From DASZYF01 sp035545535 (GTDB lineage Bacteria > Actinomycetota > Actinomycetes > Mycobacteriales > CAJCIY01): 47,812 bases of DNA. The stretch spans positions 1 through 47,812 of the forward strand of contig DASZYF010000040.1 of assembly GCA_035545535.1 (NCBI GenBank), given 5' to 3'. The notes under the pieces were generated by a model, which worked only from the letters and a program-made list of their open reading frames with translations, did no database searches and was not told where the DNA came from. This document shows, piece by piece, positions 39,659-47,773 of the stretch. Made by a program: the position numbers and the translations under genes. Position 1 is the stretch's first letter, and every line of letters begins with the position of its first letter.

Positions 39659-40558
39659 ATGGATCTGTCGTGCCAGGGTAGGGCGGTGGAGATCACGCAG
39701 GGCAGCGTCAGCGCGAACGGCCTGGACATCGCCTACCTGGCGTGCGGCGAGAGCGGCCCGCTGGCCGTGTGCCTGCACGGGTTCCCCGACACGGCGCACA
39801 CCTGGCGGCACCTGCTGCCCCGGCTGGCCGACGCGGGCTACCGCGCGGTCGCACCGTTCCTGCGCGGCTACGCACCCACGTCGGTCCCCGCCGATGGCGA
39901 GTACGGCGTCGGAGCGCTGGCCGCCGACGCCCTCGCGTTCGCCGATGCGCTCGGCGGTTCCGACGACGACGTGCTCGTCGGCCACGACTGGGGCGCGTTC
40001 GCGACCTACTGCGTGGGCGCGTACGCCCCGGAACGCTTCAGGAGCTACGTGACGATGGCGGTGCCGCCCACGGCCGCGACGATGTCGACGTTCTTCACCC
40101 ACGCGCAGCTGAAGCGGTCGTTCTACGTGTTCCTGTTCCAGACACCGCTGGCCGAAGCGGCGGTGCCCATGAACGACTTCGCGCTCATCGAAGGTCTGTG
40201 GGCCGACTGGTCGCCCGGCTACGACGGGGCCATCGACGTGTCGCACGTGCGCGAGGCGCTGCGCGACCCCGCGCGCACTGCCGCGGCCATCGGCTACTAC
40301 CGCGCGATGCTGCAGCCGGACCGCAACGGCCCTACTTACGCCGCGCAGCAGGCGGTCGCTGCGAACACGCCGCCAAAGCCCTACCTCTACCTGCACGGCA
40401 CGCGCGACGGAGCGCTCGCCGCACCGGGGAAGGAGGAGGTCGTCGCCAACCTCGCGGCCGGGTCGCGGGTCGAGATCATCGACGGCGTCGGCCACTTCCT
40501 GCACCTCGAGCAGCCGAAGGTCGTCAACGACCTTGTGATCGAATGGCTCGCGCAGTGA
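39659..40558 (+). CDS. Epoxide-hydrolase-like alpha/beta hydrolase
   Basis: This 299-residue protein starts at ATG 39659, with GGAG five bases upstream; TTG 39650 is an alternative. The oxyanion motif is LHGFPDTAHTWRHLLPRLA, the nucleophile is Asp 110 in VGHDWGAFA and the base is in GVGHFLHLEQP. An Asp nucleophile with HGFP is the mark of epoxide hydrolases and haloalkane dehalogenases rather than of esterases. A cap domain lies between about residues 135 and 235. It is followed 34 bp later by the PPOX-type gene, probably in one operon. Confidence 0.9.
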   Translation: MDLSCQGRAVEITQGSVSANGLDIAYLACGESGPLAVCLHGFPDTAHTWRHLLPRLADAGYRAVAPFLRGYAPTSVPADGEYGVGALAADALAFADALGGSDDDVLVGHDWGAFATYCVGAYAPERFRSYVTMAVPPTAATMSTFFTHAQLKRSFYVFLFQTPLAEAAVPMNDFALIEGLWADWSPGYDGAIDVSHVREALRDPARTAAAIGYYRAMLQPDRNGPTYAAQQAVAANTPPKPYLYLHGTRDGALAAPGKEEVVANLAAGSRVEIIDGVGHFLHLEQPKVVNDLVIEWLAQ

Positions 40559-40592
40559 CACCGCTGGGCCTGATGAGAGGGACGAAGCAACG

Positions 40593-41096
40593 ATGACGTC
40601 ACCGACGATGCCCGGCGCGGGCACCCCAGGCGTGAACCAGCGGGCGCAGATCGTGATGAGCCAGGACGAGATCGACACGTTCCTCGCGGGCCGCAACTCG
40701 ATGTCGGTCGCCACGATCAACCCGGACGGAACGATCCACATGGTCGCCATGTGGTACGGCTTCTACCCCGACGGCACCATCGGGTTCGAGACCAAGCTCA
40801 AGTCGCAGAAGGTGCAGAACATCAAGCGGTCCGACCGCATCACGGTGCTCGTCGAGGATGGTGAGCAGTACCAGGAGCTGCGCGGCGTCTCGCTCGTCGG
40901 CCGCGCCGAGATCGTCGATCCCGGCGACGAGCTGTTCGCGCTCGGCATCAGCGTCTTCGAGCGCTACCAGGGCCTCACCTACGACGAGTCCATGAAGCCG
41001 ATGGTCGAGATGATGCTCAACAAGCGCGTCGGCGTGAAGGTGCACGTCGACAAGACCGTCAGCTGGGACCACCGCAAGCTCGGCATCGGCGGCTGA
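40593..41096 (+). CDS. PPOX/pyridoxamine-phosphate-oxidase-fold flavin or F420-binding protein
   Basis: This 167-residue split-barrel protein has DTFLAGRNSMSVATINPDG, HMVAMWYGFYPDGTIGF, KSQKVQNIKRSDRITVLVED and ELRGVSLVGRAEIVD. This is the normal strand order of the PPOX class. Such proteins in actinobacteria use FMN or F420 to reduce small substrates. Cofactor choice cannot be decided by eye. ATG 40593 lies behind GAGAGGGACG. Confidence 0.9.
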   Translation: MTSPTMPGAGTPGVNQRAQIVMSQDEIDTFLAGRNSMSVATINPDGTIHMVAMWYGFYPDGTIGFETKLKSQKVQNIKRSDRITVLVEDGEQYQELRGVSLVGRAEIVDPGDELFALGISVFERYQGLTYDESMKPMVEMMLNKRVGVKVHVDKTVSWDHRKLGIGG

Positions 41097-41116
41097 CCGG
41101 CGGCGCCGTCGGGGCG

Positions 41117-41551
41117 TCAGAGCTCGAGGAGTCGGACGCGGCGCTTCTTCCGCACCGCCTCGGCCACCAGGGTGCGGTGGCAGATCTGTGGGTCGGCTTC
41201 GAGGCAGAGCAGGGCGACGGTCTTCGTCTTGAGCGCGTCGGCGATGTCGTCGAGCGCCGTCGACGCTTCGACCGAGTCGAGCACGGTGCGGTAGCGGGCG
41301 AGGGCCGCCGGCTCGCCGCGGTGGAAGCCGTCGCGGTTGTCCTTCGGGTTGCCGAGCGCCTTCGCGTGCACGTACTCGATGCCGACCGCTTCGACGGCTT
41401 CGGAGATGCGCTTCTTCGACATGCCGGGCTTGCGCGACATCGGGGTCAGCCGCACGTCGACGACCATCTCGACGCCGGCATCGACGAGCGCATCGGCGAG
41501 CTCGGTCAGCGTGCGCTGCTCGTACCCGAGGGTCACGAGGGCGCCGGTCAT
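41117..41551 (-). CDS. DUF488-family protein
   Basis: This 144-residue protein starts at ATG 41551 with MTGALVTLGYEQRTL. It has the family features VVDVRLTPMSRKPGMSKK, HAKALGNPKDNRDG and the C-terminal ALLCLEADPQICHRTLVAE, with the paired Cys residues and CHR. The function of the family is not established. It is convergent with the PPOX gene and ends 20 bp after it. Confidence 0.92.
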   Translation of the reverse strand: MTGALVTLGYEQRTLTELADALVDAGVEMVVDVRLTPMSRKPGMSKKRISEAVEAVGIEYVHAKALGNPKDNRDGFHRGEPAALARYRTVLDSVEASTALDDIADALKTKTVALLCLEADPQICHRTLVAEAVRKKRRVRLLEL

Positions 41552-41636
41552 GGGTCCATGGTCGCGGACGAGGCCCCGGGGGACGGCGGCGGCGCCGCAC
41601 CTCACGGCCGGCGACGAGTGACCAGACTCAGGCCCC

Positions 41637-43415
41637 ATGCACGCGCGGGCCGCCCTCCTGCTGGCCCCGTGCGCCGCCGCGACCGCACTGCTCTTCAGCC
41701 CGGCGCTCGCCGCGTCACCGCCGCCGAGCGGGTGCGCCGGACGCGCCGCGCCCGTCGCCTACCGGCCGGGGCATGTGCTGGCGAACCCACCGAGCAACGC
41801 GCCGAGGGTCTGCGGGTTCACCACCGGCTTCCCGGCGGCGGAGAGCCACATCGTCGTCACCGGCAAGGGGCAGGTCGTGTTCACGCCGGCGGTCGCGCCG
41901 TCAGGGTTGGTGGGCACCGGCGAGGGGCCGGGCGTCGCCGGCAGCACGCAGGGCAACGCGACGCCGGGCGGCCTCGCGGTCACCGCCGACGACGGCGAGC
42001 ACTGGTCGATGGTGCAGCCCGACGGCGTGACGTGGAACCCGACCGACCACGGCGAGTACGTCGACCCGCGCAGCGGCCGGTTCTTCTTCGAGGACTACGG
42101 ACCGATCCCGCTCGCGCCGCAGCTCGGCGCGGATCAGGAAGGACCGGCCTACATCTCGTGGAGCGATGATCTGCACACGTGGCAGCACAGCGTGCTGCTG
42201 GGGCTGACGCTGCCGGAGAACCCGCGCTTCACGTCCGGCATCGCACCGTCGGGCCAACCGACCCCCGGCGGGGGCTACCCGTCGGTGCTCTACTTCTGCG
42301 CGAACACCAACGTCGGGTTCACCAGCCCGGCGATCGTCGGCCGCCTCTGCTACCGATCGCTCGACGGCGGCTCGTCCTGGACGATGCGCAGCCAGCTGCT
42401 GAACGCACTCGTGCCACGGCATGCGGAGTGCGGGACCAGCGGCGAGAACCTCACCGCCGTCGACGGCTACTACCCCGAGAGCACGCGCGACGGATCCCTC
42501 TACACACTCGTCGCGTGCGGCGGGAAGACGTTCCTCGCCCGCAGCACCGACGAAGCCGCGACGTTCCCCGTCGTGCACACGGCATCGGGCCCGGTGCAGC
42601 TGACGCTGCCGGTCGACTCGGTGCTCAACCTCGGCAGCGGCCCGCAGCTGCGCATCGACGACCACGACAACTTCTACGTCGTCTATCCCTCCAGCGGTGG
42701 TGGCTCGCTGACGCACCTGCTGCTCATCACGTCCACCGACCGCGGCCTCACGTGGTCCAAGCCCGCCGACATCACGCCGCCGGGTGTCGCATCGATCCTG
42801 CGCTGGTCCGTCGCCGTGCGGCACCCGGGTGAGCTCGCGCTGTCGCTCGTGGCGCAGCGCGCGGGTCAGTCGACCTTCGACGCGGTGATGGCCTCGACGA
42901 CGAACGCGCTTGAGGCGTCCCCGCTGCTGTGGTCGGCGGTCACGAACACGGCACCGATCCTCTACGCGAGCCACATCTCCGGGGCCGGCTACATCGTGCT
43001 CGGACAGGGGCAGATCGCGGTGCCCGACCCGTTCCCGCTGGGCATCCAGCCGATCGCCGGGCCGCTGTCCGCCGGACAGGACTTCATCGGCGTGACGATC
43101 GGCCCCGACGGCACGGTGTGGGGCAGCTTCGACGCCGACTGCGGACCGACGGCGAAGTCGGCCGGCTGCGTCGCGTCGAACGACCAGACCCACGGCTTCG
43201 TCGGCGCACTGCGCCCGCACGTCGCACCGGCGCGCCCACCGACCAAGACGCCCGTGAAGATTCCGGCGAAGCACCCCACCGTCACGCCGCCCGGCCACGG
43301 CCTCGCCGCGACCGGCGTGCCCCGCACGCTCGGTGTCGTGGCCCTGCTGCTCACGCTCGGCGCCGGTGCGGTGCTGCGCGCCCGCACGCGGGGCTCGTCG
43401 TCCACCCAGCGGTGA
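41637..43415 (+). CDS. Cell-wall-anchored beta-propeller (BNR/sialidase-like) protein
   Basis: This 592-residue exported protein has a signal peptide at about residues 1-26 (LLLAPCAAATALLFSPALA). The body has repeated Asp-box-like pieces such as SLDGGSSWT, STDEAATF and STDRGLTWSKP, which indicates a six- or seven-bladed propeller. After a Pro/Thr/Lys-rich wall-spanning stretch it ends with LAATG, a hydrophobic helix and RARTRG. This is the LAxTG sorting signal used by class E sortases in actinobacteria. Sialidase activity is not implied, because the catalytic Arg triad is not evident. No sortase gene is in the window. Confidence 0.88.
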   Translation: MHARAALLLAPCAAATALLFSPALAASPPPSGCAGRAAPVAYRPGHVLANPPSNAPRVCGFTTGFPAAESHIVVTGKGQVVFTPAVAPSGLVGTGEGPGVAGSTQGNATPGGLAVTADDGEHWSMVQPDGVTWNPTDHGEYVDPRSGRFFFEDYGPIPLAPQLGADQEGPAYISWSDDLHTWQHSVLLGLTLPENPRFTSGIAPSGQPTPGGGYPSVLYFCANTNVGFTSPAIVGRLCYRSLDGGSSWTMRSQLLNALVPRHAECGTSGENLTAVDGYYPESTRDGSLYTLVACGGKTFLARSTDEAATFPVVHTASGPVQLTLPVDSVLNLGSGPQLRIDDHDNFYVVYPSSGGGSLTHLLLITSTDRGLTWSKPADITPPGVASILRWSVAVRHPGELALSLVAQRAGQSTFDAVMASTTNALEASPLLWSAVTNTAPILYASHISGAGYIVLGQGQIAVPDPFPLGIQPIAGPLSAGQDFIGVTIGPDGTVWGSFDADCGPTAKSAGCVASNDQTHGFVGALRPHVAPARPPTKTPVKIPAKHPTVTPPGHGLAATGVPRTLGVVALLLTLGAGAVLRARTRGSSSTQR

Positions 43416-43463
43416 CGGTGCGGCCCCGCGTCGGGCGACGGGGGCATGCCGTGGGGCTCCGCC

Positions 43464-43479
43464 GTCACCGGACGGTGAC
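43464..43479. terminator. Hairpin between convergent genes
   Basis: gtcaccg and cggtgac are 7-bp perfect arms separated by two bases. It lies between the stop codons at 43415 (plus) and 43497 (minus). Confidence 0.45.
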
Positions 43480-43496
43480 CGACGGGCCCGCGTCCG

Positions 43497-44678
43497 CTAG
43501 CGGTGCTTGCCGAGCATCAGTGCGGACGTCGGGACGCCGGTGCCGCCGGTGACGAGGCAGTGCTCCACCGCGTCGACCTGGTTGACCGACGTGCCGCGCA
43601 CCTGCCGCACGCCTTCGGCGATGCCGTTCATGCCGTGCAGGTAGGCCTCGCCGAGCTGGCCGCCGTGGGTGTTCACGGGCAGGCGGCCGCCGATCTCGAT
43701 GGCGCCGTCCTTGATGAAGTCCTTCGCCTCGCCGCGGCCGCAGAAGCCGAACTCCTCGAGCTGCGCGAGCACGAACGGCGTGAAGTGGTCGTAGAGCACC
43801 GCGGTCTGCACGTCGTCGGGACCGAGGCCGCTGTTCTCCCAGATCTGCTTCGCGCACGTACCCATCTCGGGCAGACCCGCGAGTGAGTCGCGGTAGTAGG
43901 AGCGCATCATCTGCTGCTCGTCGGCCATGCCCTGCGCGGCGGCCTCGATGACGACGGGCTCGTGCGCGAGGTCCTTGGCGCGCTCGAGGGTCGTTACGAG
44001 GATCGCCTGCCCGCCGTCGGTCTCCTGGCAGCAGTCGAGCAGGTGCAGCGGCTCGCAGATCCAGCGGCTGCTCTGGTGGTCCTCGAGCGTGATCGGCTGC
44101 TGGTAGAAGTGCGCGGCCGGGTTGTTCGCCGCGTGCTTGCGGTCGGCGACGGTGACGCGGCCGAAGTCCTCACTCGTGATGCCGTGCTCGTGCATCATGC
44201 GCGTCGCGAACATCGCGACCCACGACGCCGGCGTGAGCAGGCCGTAGGGCGACGTCCAGGAGAACTGGGCCTCCTCTGCGGTCACGCCGGCGGGACGCGC
44301 CTGCACCCCGGCGCCGAAGCGCGCACCGCTGCGCTCGTTGAACGCGCGGTAGGCGATGACGTAGTCGGCCACGCCTTCGTTCACCGCCATCGCCGCGTAC
44401 TGCACGGTGCCGCACGGCGCCCCGCCCCCGAAGTGGATGCGTGAGAAGTGCTTGAGCTCGTCGATCCCGAGCCCGCGCATGATGTCGGTCTCCGGGTTGG
44501 TCTCCATCGTGAACGTCGACAGCCCGTCGACCTTCTTCGGGTCGAGCCCGGCGTCCTCGCACGCGGCGACGCACGCCTCGAGCGCGAGCCGCAGCTCGCT
44601 GCGCCCGCTGTTCTTGCTGAACTCCGTCGCGCCGATGCCGACGATCGCGGTCTGGCCGCTGAACGCGTGCCGCCCCAT
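43497..44678 (-). CDS. Thiolase-like lipid-transfer (Ltp/SCP-x type) protein
   Basis: This 393-residue thiolase-fold protein starts with GRHAFSGQTAIVGIGATEFS. It has SRIHFGGGAPCGTVQYAAMAV, where the nucleophile Cys would lie. It also has the C-terminal LPVNTHGGQLGEAYLHGMNG and CLVTGGTGVPTSALML. Such Ltp-type thiolases work in steroid side-chain or aromatic/acyl-CoA breakdown together with a DUF35 partner. That partner is encoded directly upstream with overlapping stop and start (TGATG). The chemistry is probably an aldol or retro-Claisen cleavage of an acyl-CoA; the substrate is unknown. Confidence 0.9.
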   Translation of the reverse strand: MGRHAFSGQTAIVGIGATEFSKNSGRSELRLALEACVAACEDAGLDPKKVDGLSTFTMETNPETDIMRGLGIDELKHFSRIHFGGGAPCGTVQYAAMAVNEGVADYVIAYRAFNERSGARFGAGVQARPAGVTAEEAQFSWTSPYGLLTPASWVAMFATRMMHEHGITSEDFGRVTVADRKHAANNPAAHFYQQPITLEDHQSSRWICEPLHLLDCCQETDGGQAILVTTLERAKDLAHEPVVIEAAAQGMADEQQMMRSYYRDSLAGLPEMGTCAKQIWENSGLGPDDVQTAVLYDHFTPFVLAQLEEFGFCGRGEAKDFIKDGAIEIGGRLPVNTHGGQLGEAYLHGMNGIAEGVRQVRGTSVNQVDAVEHCLVTGGTGVPTSALMLGKHR

Positions 44679-45139
44679 CACTTCACCGCCCGGAACTGCG
44701 GGATCGTGATCGGGCCGCGCGAGTCGGTCGCGCCCTCGACGAGCGCCTCATGCGAGTCGAGCCACTCGAGCTGCAGCGGCATGCCGATCTGCAGCTCGTC
44801 GCGCGTGACACCGACGATGTTGCTGACGAGCCGGGTGCCCTCCTCGAGCTCGACGAGGCCCACGAGCACGGGGTAGGAGAAGCCGCTCACCTGCGGGTAG
44901 TGCGGCGCGGCCCAGGAGTAGAGCGTGCCGCGCCCGCTGGCCACGACGTAGCCCTGGTCGAACGAGCCGCACGCGCCGCAGCGCGGCGTCGGCGGGGCGA
45001 TGAGGCGCCGGCAGCCCTGGCACTGCTGGATGCGCAGCTCGTGCTGCCGGCAGCCGTCCCAGAAGAACTGGTTGTCGCGGTTGATGCCGGGGCGCGGCCG
45101 CAGGTGCGGCGACGGGTCGGGGGCCTGACGGGTGGTCAT
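44678..45139 (-). CDS. DUF35 (Zn-ribbon/OB-fold) partner of thiolase-like protein
   Basis: This 153-residue protein has a rubredoxin-like zinc ribbon, QQCQGCRRLIAPPTPRCGAC (two Cys-x2-Cys pairs, residues about 40-57). An OB-fold follows (ASGRGTLYSWAAPHYPQ, YPVLVGLVELEEGTRL). This is the normal DUF35 arrangement. In known cases DUF35 proteins form stable complexes with Ltp thiolases or act as acyl-CoA carriers for them. The 1-base overlap with the thiolase gene supports a complex. Confidence 0.93.
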   Translation of the reverse strand: MTTRQAPDPSPHLRPRPGINRDNQFFWDGCRQHELRIQQCQGCRRLIAPPTPRCGACGSFDQGYVVASGRGTLYSWAAPHYPQVSGFSYPVLVGLVELEEGTRLVSNIVGVTRDELQIGMPLQLEWLDSHEALVEGATDSRGPITIPQFRAVK

Positions 45140-45161
45140 CGGATGCCTTTCACGGGGCCGT

Positions 45162-45620
45162 TCATGGTGACCCGTCTCCTGTCTGCTGCAGGCGGTGCAC
45201 GAGCTCCTCGACGTTGTCGGCGAGCGCGGCGAGCTTCGTCGCGGAGATGCCCTCGAGCGTCTTGGTCAGCGCGGCGCGGTTCTCCGCCTGGTACTTCTCG
45301 CGGGCCTTGCGGCCCTTGGCGGTGGTCTCGTAGCGGACGACGCGCGCGTCACCGGGGTCGGAGACACGGGCGACGAGGCCGTCGGCCTCGAGGCCGGCGA
45401 GCACCCGGCTGGCGGTGGGCTGGCTCATGTCCATGACCTCGGCGATGCGGGTGACCGCGACCGGGCCGGAGTCGGCGACGTGGTGCAGGAAGCGCAGCGC
45501 CGTGCGCGAGAGGTCGATGCCGGTCGCGCGCGACCGCTCCTCGTGGATGCGACGGCTGCCGACCAGGCGGACGAGCTGCGCGAGCGCCTGCTCGATCCGG
45601 TCGAGGTCGTCGTCCCGCAC
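45162..45620 (-). CDS. MarR-family transcriptional regulator
   Basis: This 152-residue protein starts at GTG 45620. It has the winged helix VTRIAEVMDMSQPTASRVLA, then LEADGLVARVSDPGDARVVR, with the wing Asp-x-Arg that is nearly universal in MarR. Dimerisation helices lie at both ends. A perfect 8-bp-arm inverted repeat 19 bp upstream of the start is a likely autoregulatory operator. The DUF35/thiolase pair 22 bp downstream is in the same direction, so the regulator probably heads and controls that operon. Confidence 0.95.
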   Translation of the reverse strand: MRDDDLDRIEQALAQLVRLVGSRRIHEERSRATGIDLSRTALRFLHHVADSGPVAVTRIAEVMDMSQPTASRVLAGLEADGLVARVSDPGDARVVRYETTAKGRKAREKYQAENRAALTKTLEGISATKLAALADNVEELVHRLQQTGDGSP

Positions 45621-45638
45621 GCGCCGAGCCTAGAGGAA

Positions 45639-45659
45639 GCTTCCATTCGGCATGGAAGC
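45639..45659. promoter_or_regulatory. MarR operator candidate
   Basis: GCTTCCAT and ATGGAAGC are perfect arms around TCGGC. It lies directly upstream of the MarR gene. The size and spacing fit a MarR dimer site. Confidence 0.65.
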
Positions 45660-45666
45660 ATCTCCC

Positions 45667-46914
45667 TCAGGCGGGCGGGTTGCCCCCGACCGCGCGGGTG
45701 ACGGCGTCGGCGGCGGCGGTGAGCCGGCCGATCGCGGACTGCAGCTCGTCGCGCGTGAGCTCGTCGGGCAGGCCGAACAACGCCAGCGCCAGCACGACGG
45801 TCCCGTCCTTGCCGAAGACAGGGGCGGTGACGGTCTCGATCGGGTAGGTCGCCGCGCTGGTGATGTCTTCGGGCTCGTAGTCGTCGGCGAGCTCGGCGAC
45901 GATGCGGTGCATCTCCTCGTCGGGGTGCGCGTTGCCTTCCTTGGCGAGACGCAGCAGCGCGCGCTCGAACTCGGCGTGCGCGTCACCGCCGAGGCCGAGC
46001 GAGACGCCGCGCTCGCGCACCCGTGCGAGCTTCTCGCGGTGCAGCCCCTCGTCATCCGCGTGGCCGACGCGGTCGAGCCGCTTCATCCAGGCGGTCACGA
46101 TCGGTTCGTCGGCCCACGCCGCGAAGATGTAGCCGAGCGGCGGCAGGAACGGCATGCGGCTGCCGACGCGGGTGGGCCGGCGCCCGGCGCGCGGCGCCCC
46201 GGAGCTGGCGATGAGCACGATCTCGTCGTCGACCACCGCGCTCGCGAGGCACTCGACCTCGAGGTCGCGCGCGAGCGCGTCCATGTGCGTGCGGGCGAGG
46301 TCGACCACCGCGAGCTGGTCGACGAGGTCCGCGTCGTTCGCGGCGAGCGTGCGCGGGGAGAACCGGCCGTACCCGCCCTGGTAGAAGATCAGCGGCAGCA
46401 CGGGATCGGCGATGTCGAGGTCGCGCACCCGGCCGATGACGATGTAGTGGTCGCCGGCCTCGTGCACGGTGTCGATGTCGCAGTCGATCCACGCCGCGAC
46501 GCCGTCGATGATCGGCGCGCCCGACTCGGCCGGCCGCCAGCCGAGGCCGGCGAACTTGTCCGCCGCCTTGCTCGCCATCGCACGGCACACGTGCTCCTGC
46601 GCGGACGTCAGCACGTTGACGCAGAACGACCCCGTCGCCTGGATCTTCGGCCAGCTCGACGAGCTCTTGTCGGGCAGGAACGCGACGAGCGGCGGGTCGA
46701 GCGAGACCGACGTGAACGAGCCGACCGCCATGCCCGCGCCGGTGCCGTCGGCCTGCATCGCGGTCACGACGACCACGCCGGTGGGGAAGTGGCCGAGGAC
46801 GTGACGGAAGTGCTGCGGATCCGCGGCGCGGCTCTGATCGGGCCCGCTCGCAGGCTCCCGGCGCCCGCGGCTCTGATCGGGCCCGCTCGCAGGCTCCCGG
46901 CGCCCGTCGCTCAC
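45667..46914 (-). CDS. Flavin reductase-like domain fused to IclR-type effector-binding domain
   Basis: This 415-residue protein starts at GTG 46914; TTG 46923 is also in frame. Residues about 1-30 are two copies of a REPASGPDQSR peptide made by the Family B repeat. The flavin-reductase-like domain (about 35-190) begins FRHVLGHFPTGVVVVTA and has SFTSVSLDPPLVAFLP and GSFCVNVLTSAQ. The C-terminal half (about 205-410) resembles an IclR ligand domain: EVECLASAVVDDEIVLIASSG, GSRMPFLPPLGYIFAAW and ERGVSLGLGGDAH. It has no DNA-binding HTH. It is probably the FMN-reducing partner of a two-component monooxygenase, with ligand sensing built in. No oxygenase gene is adjacent. Confidence 0.87.
   Translation of the reverse strand: MSDGRREPASGPDQSRGRREPASGPDQSRAADPQHFRHVLGHFPTGVVVVTAMQADGTGAGMAVGSFTSVSLDPPLVAFLPDKSSSSWPKIQATGSFCVNVLTSAQEHVCRAMASKAADKFAGLGWRPAESGAPIIDGVAAWIDCDIDTVHEAGDHYIVIGRVRDLDIADPVLPLIFYQGGYGRFSPRTLAANDADLVDQLAVVDLARTHMDALARDLEVECLASAVVDDEIVLIASSGAPRAGRRPTRVGSRMPFLPPLGYIFAAWADEPIVTAWMKRLDRVGHADDEGLHREKLARVRERGVSLGLGGDAHAEFERALLRLAKEGNAHPDEEMHRIVAELADDYEPEDITSAATYPIETVTAPVFGKDGTVVLALALFGLPDELTRDELQSAIGRLTAAADAVTRAVGGNPPA
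46828..46905. repeat. Family B repeat, perfect 39-bp tandem pair, coding
   Basis: Two identical 39-bp units lie side by side. Read on the minus strand, they contain gcgccgggagc, then tgcgagcgggcccgatcag. They encode the N-terminal peptide repeats of the flavin reductase fusion. Confidence 0.95.
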
Positions 46915-46924
46915 AGCGCTCAAC

Positions 46925-47725
46925 CTAGCCAGAACGTCCTTCGAGGACGGCCAGGTCGCGCTCGGCGTAGCGGCGGTGCTCGGTCTCCTCGGCGAGCACG
47001 ACGCGCAGGCAGCGGTGCACGGCGACCTCCTGCTCGGGGTAGCCCGGCGCGGGCGTGCGCGTGCACATGCGCAGCAGCTCGGCGTCGGTGACGCCGGCGA
47101 CGATTCCGTCGATCACCGCCTGCCGGCTCTGCCAGGCCTGCTTCGCCTCGGCATAGGTCGGGCGGGCGCGAAGCTCGAGGCCGAGCGCCGCCGCGTCGCC
47201 CGCGGGGTAGCCGCCGGCGGGGAGGCCGAGCCGGTGGTACGGCCGTTCCTCGTCGAGGATCGTGCGGCTCGCCCACGCGTCGATCGCGAACGTCAGGTGG
47301 CGCAGCGTCTCGACGAACGACCACTCGTCCTCGACGCGCTCGTGCAACACGTCCTCCGGCAGCTGCTCGGCGCGCGCGACCGTCGCGGTCCAGCCATCCC
47401 GGACGGTCCGCCAGAGCGCCCGCACGTCGTCGGCCTTGGGCTCCGTCGCGGCGCGCAGCGCCCGGATCGGGACGCGCTCGGGGTAGCGGCGGTCGAGCTC
47501 GCCCTCGACGTAGGCGGTGACGTCGACGTCGTTGACCACGAGCCGCTGCACGTCGCCGCCGATGACGACGTCGGTCGCGAAGCAGTCGACGAAGCGCACG
47601 TGGGAGATGTCGCAGTCGCGGAACCGGGAGCCGGACAGGTCGACGAGGAAGTAGGACCGGCCGGCCAGCTCGCGCGTGTGCTGCACGTCGAAGTCACCGC
47701 TGTAGACGAACCCCGCGTCGCTCAT
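46925..47725 (-). CDS. Pentapeptide-repeat/DinB-like fusion protein
   Basis: This 266-residue protein starts at ATG 47725. The N-terminal part (about 1-75) has pentapeptide-like steps (LVDLSGSRFRDCDISHVRFV). The C-terminal part is a DinB/YfiT-like four-helix bundle with DEWSFVETLRHLTFAIDAW, SRQAVIDGIVAGVTDAELL and VLAEETEHRRYAERDL. The spaced His residues (the helix LRHLTF and EETEHRRY) are where DinB-fold proteins bind metal. Related enzymes include mycothiol-dependent transferases. The substrate is unknown. Confidence 0.88.
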   Translation of the reverse strand: MSDAGFVYSGDFDVQHTRELAGRSYFLVDLSGSRFRDCDISHVRFVDCFATDVVIGGDVQRLVVNDVDVTAYVEGELDRRYPERVPIRALRAATEPKADDVRALWRTVRDGWTATVARAEQLPEDVLHERVEDEWSFVETLRHLTFAIDAWASRTILDEERPYHRLGLPAGGYPAGDAAALGLELRARPTYAEAKQAWQSRQAVIDGIVAGVTDAELLRMCTRTPAPGYPEQEVAVHRCLRVVLAEETEHRRYAERDLAVLEGRSG

Positions 47726-47773
47726 CCGTGCATCGTTGCGCCGCGCCCCGACACGTGCACCGACAGGTGCACC

